From positions 1 to 39,403 of the forward strand of contig QHVC01000050.1 in the NCBI GenBank assembly GCA_003222205.1: a stretch of 39,403 bases of DNA, given 5' to 3'. Numbering within the stretch: position 1 is the first letter of the stretch; every line of letters starts with the position of its first letter. Under the pieces are notes generated by a model. That model was not told the DNA's origin, searched no databases, and worked only from the letters and a program-made list of their open reading frames with translations. The DNA is from Gemmatimonadota bacterium (GTDB lineage Bacteria > Gemmatimonadota > Gemmatimonadetes > Gemmatimonadales > GWC2-71-9). A program made the translations under genes and the position numbers. Shown piece after piece: positions 39,338 to 39,403 of the stretch.

Positions 39338-39403
39338 TGCGCCAGGCGGGATTCGAACCCACGACCTTCGGCTCCGGAGGCCGACGCTCTATCCAACTGA
39401 GCT
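39338..39403 (-). tRNA. tRNA-Arg (anticodon CCG), 5' partial
   Basis: On the minus strand from the window edge: A9, D-arm GCTCAGTTGGATAGAGC, anticodon loop CTCCGGA (anticodon CCG) closed by TCGGC/GCCGA, T-arm GTGGGTTCGAATCCCGC, acceptor 3' strand CTGGCGC and discriminator A (39338). Positions 1-8 lie outside the window. The 3' CCA is not encoded (TCG follows). Confidence 0.93.

Noticed and set aside
39338-39403. The tRNA gene as an integration site for a mobile element
   Set aside because: No integrase and no duplicated tRNA 3' end is visible in the window; the neighbouring repeat belongs to the stop-proximal type.

Overview
This 39.4 kb window is a gene-dense, high-GC bacterial chromosome segment. 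The best guess for its source is Gemmatimonadota (Gemmatimonadetes) or a close relative. Pointers are the many secreted Ig-like (Big) domain lipoproteins, beta-barrel proteins without close family names, a zinc-ribbon Ser/Thr kinase, and dispersed repeats that translate as PERSEG. This placement rests on style, not on a marker gene. I see no phage, IS element, CRISPR array or other mobile element; the content is core and housekeeping plus envelope genes.

Layout. (1) 1-3501: the 3' part of a NYN ribonuclease/OST-HTH gene with an RG-rich tail, overlapping a 3-methyladenine DNA glycosylase (mpg), then a convergent outer-membrane barrel gene. (2) 3677-8375, minus: tdh-kbl (threonine to glycine plus acetyl-CoA) overlapping a secreted M14 peptidase. 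(3) 8530-13253: a methyltransferase, a large orphan formate dehydrogenase alpha subunit, a secreted hypothetical protein and a tiny minus-strand ORF ending at a strong terminator. (4) 13371-17037: a zinc-type CDF exporter with a methyltransferase-like partner, divergent from an SdpR/SdpI-type autorepressor and immunity module plus an alpha/beta hydrolase, with a perfect palindromic operator between them. (5) 17034-22006: aroH-rlmI, thiE, and the minus-strand series rho, ruvX, mltG. (6) 22147-23869: an intramembrane site-2 protease, then a pair of very small genes, one a bare histidine-kinase phosphoacceptor (DHp) domain. (7) 23891-30830: an RDD-SpoIIM fusion divergent from a membrane protein-DUF4129-DUF4350-MoxR-DUF58 operon. 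(8) 30897-39266: a mostly overlapping series with an Ig/PPC-like secreted protein, Ser/Thr kinase with PEGA domain, TPR-like protein, barrel protein and two paralogous leishmanolysin-like metalloprotease lipoproteins. (9) A partial tRNA-Arg(CCG) at the right edge.

The most unusual signal is not a gene. Five inverted repeats sit at or within about 25 bp of stop codons. Their arms are largely made of short tandem or near-tandem units, but each locus uses a different unit sequence. The architecture is conserved while the sequence is not. A second repeat family, with core GCGNAGC, occurs in two genes as translated sequence, and its four copies vary at the N position, which is the loop base of a known extra-stable DNA mini-hairpin. 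In two lipoproteins (MltG and the second metalloprotease) the n-region of the signal peptide is encoded by such repeats.

Regulation that can be read directly: TTGACA-N17-TAATTA with a TTAGAC-N4-GTCTAA operator in front of the SdpR-like gene, good minus-strand promoters for rho and fdhF, and apparently leaderless starts for fdhF and the SdpR-like gene. The predicted rho leader is C-rich and G-poor, as expected for Rho-dependent autoregulation.
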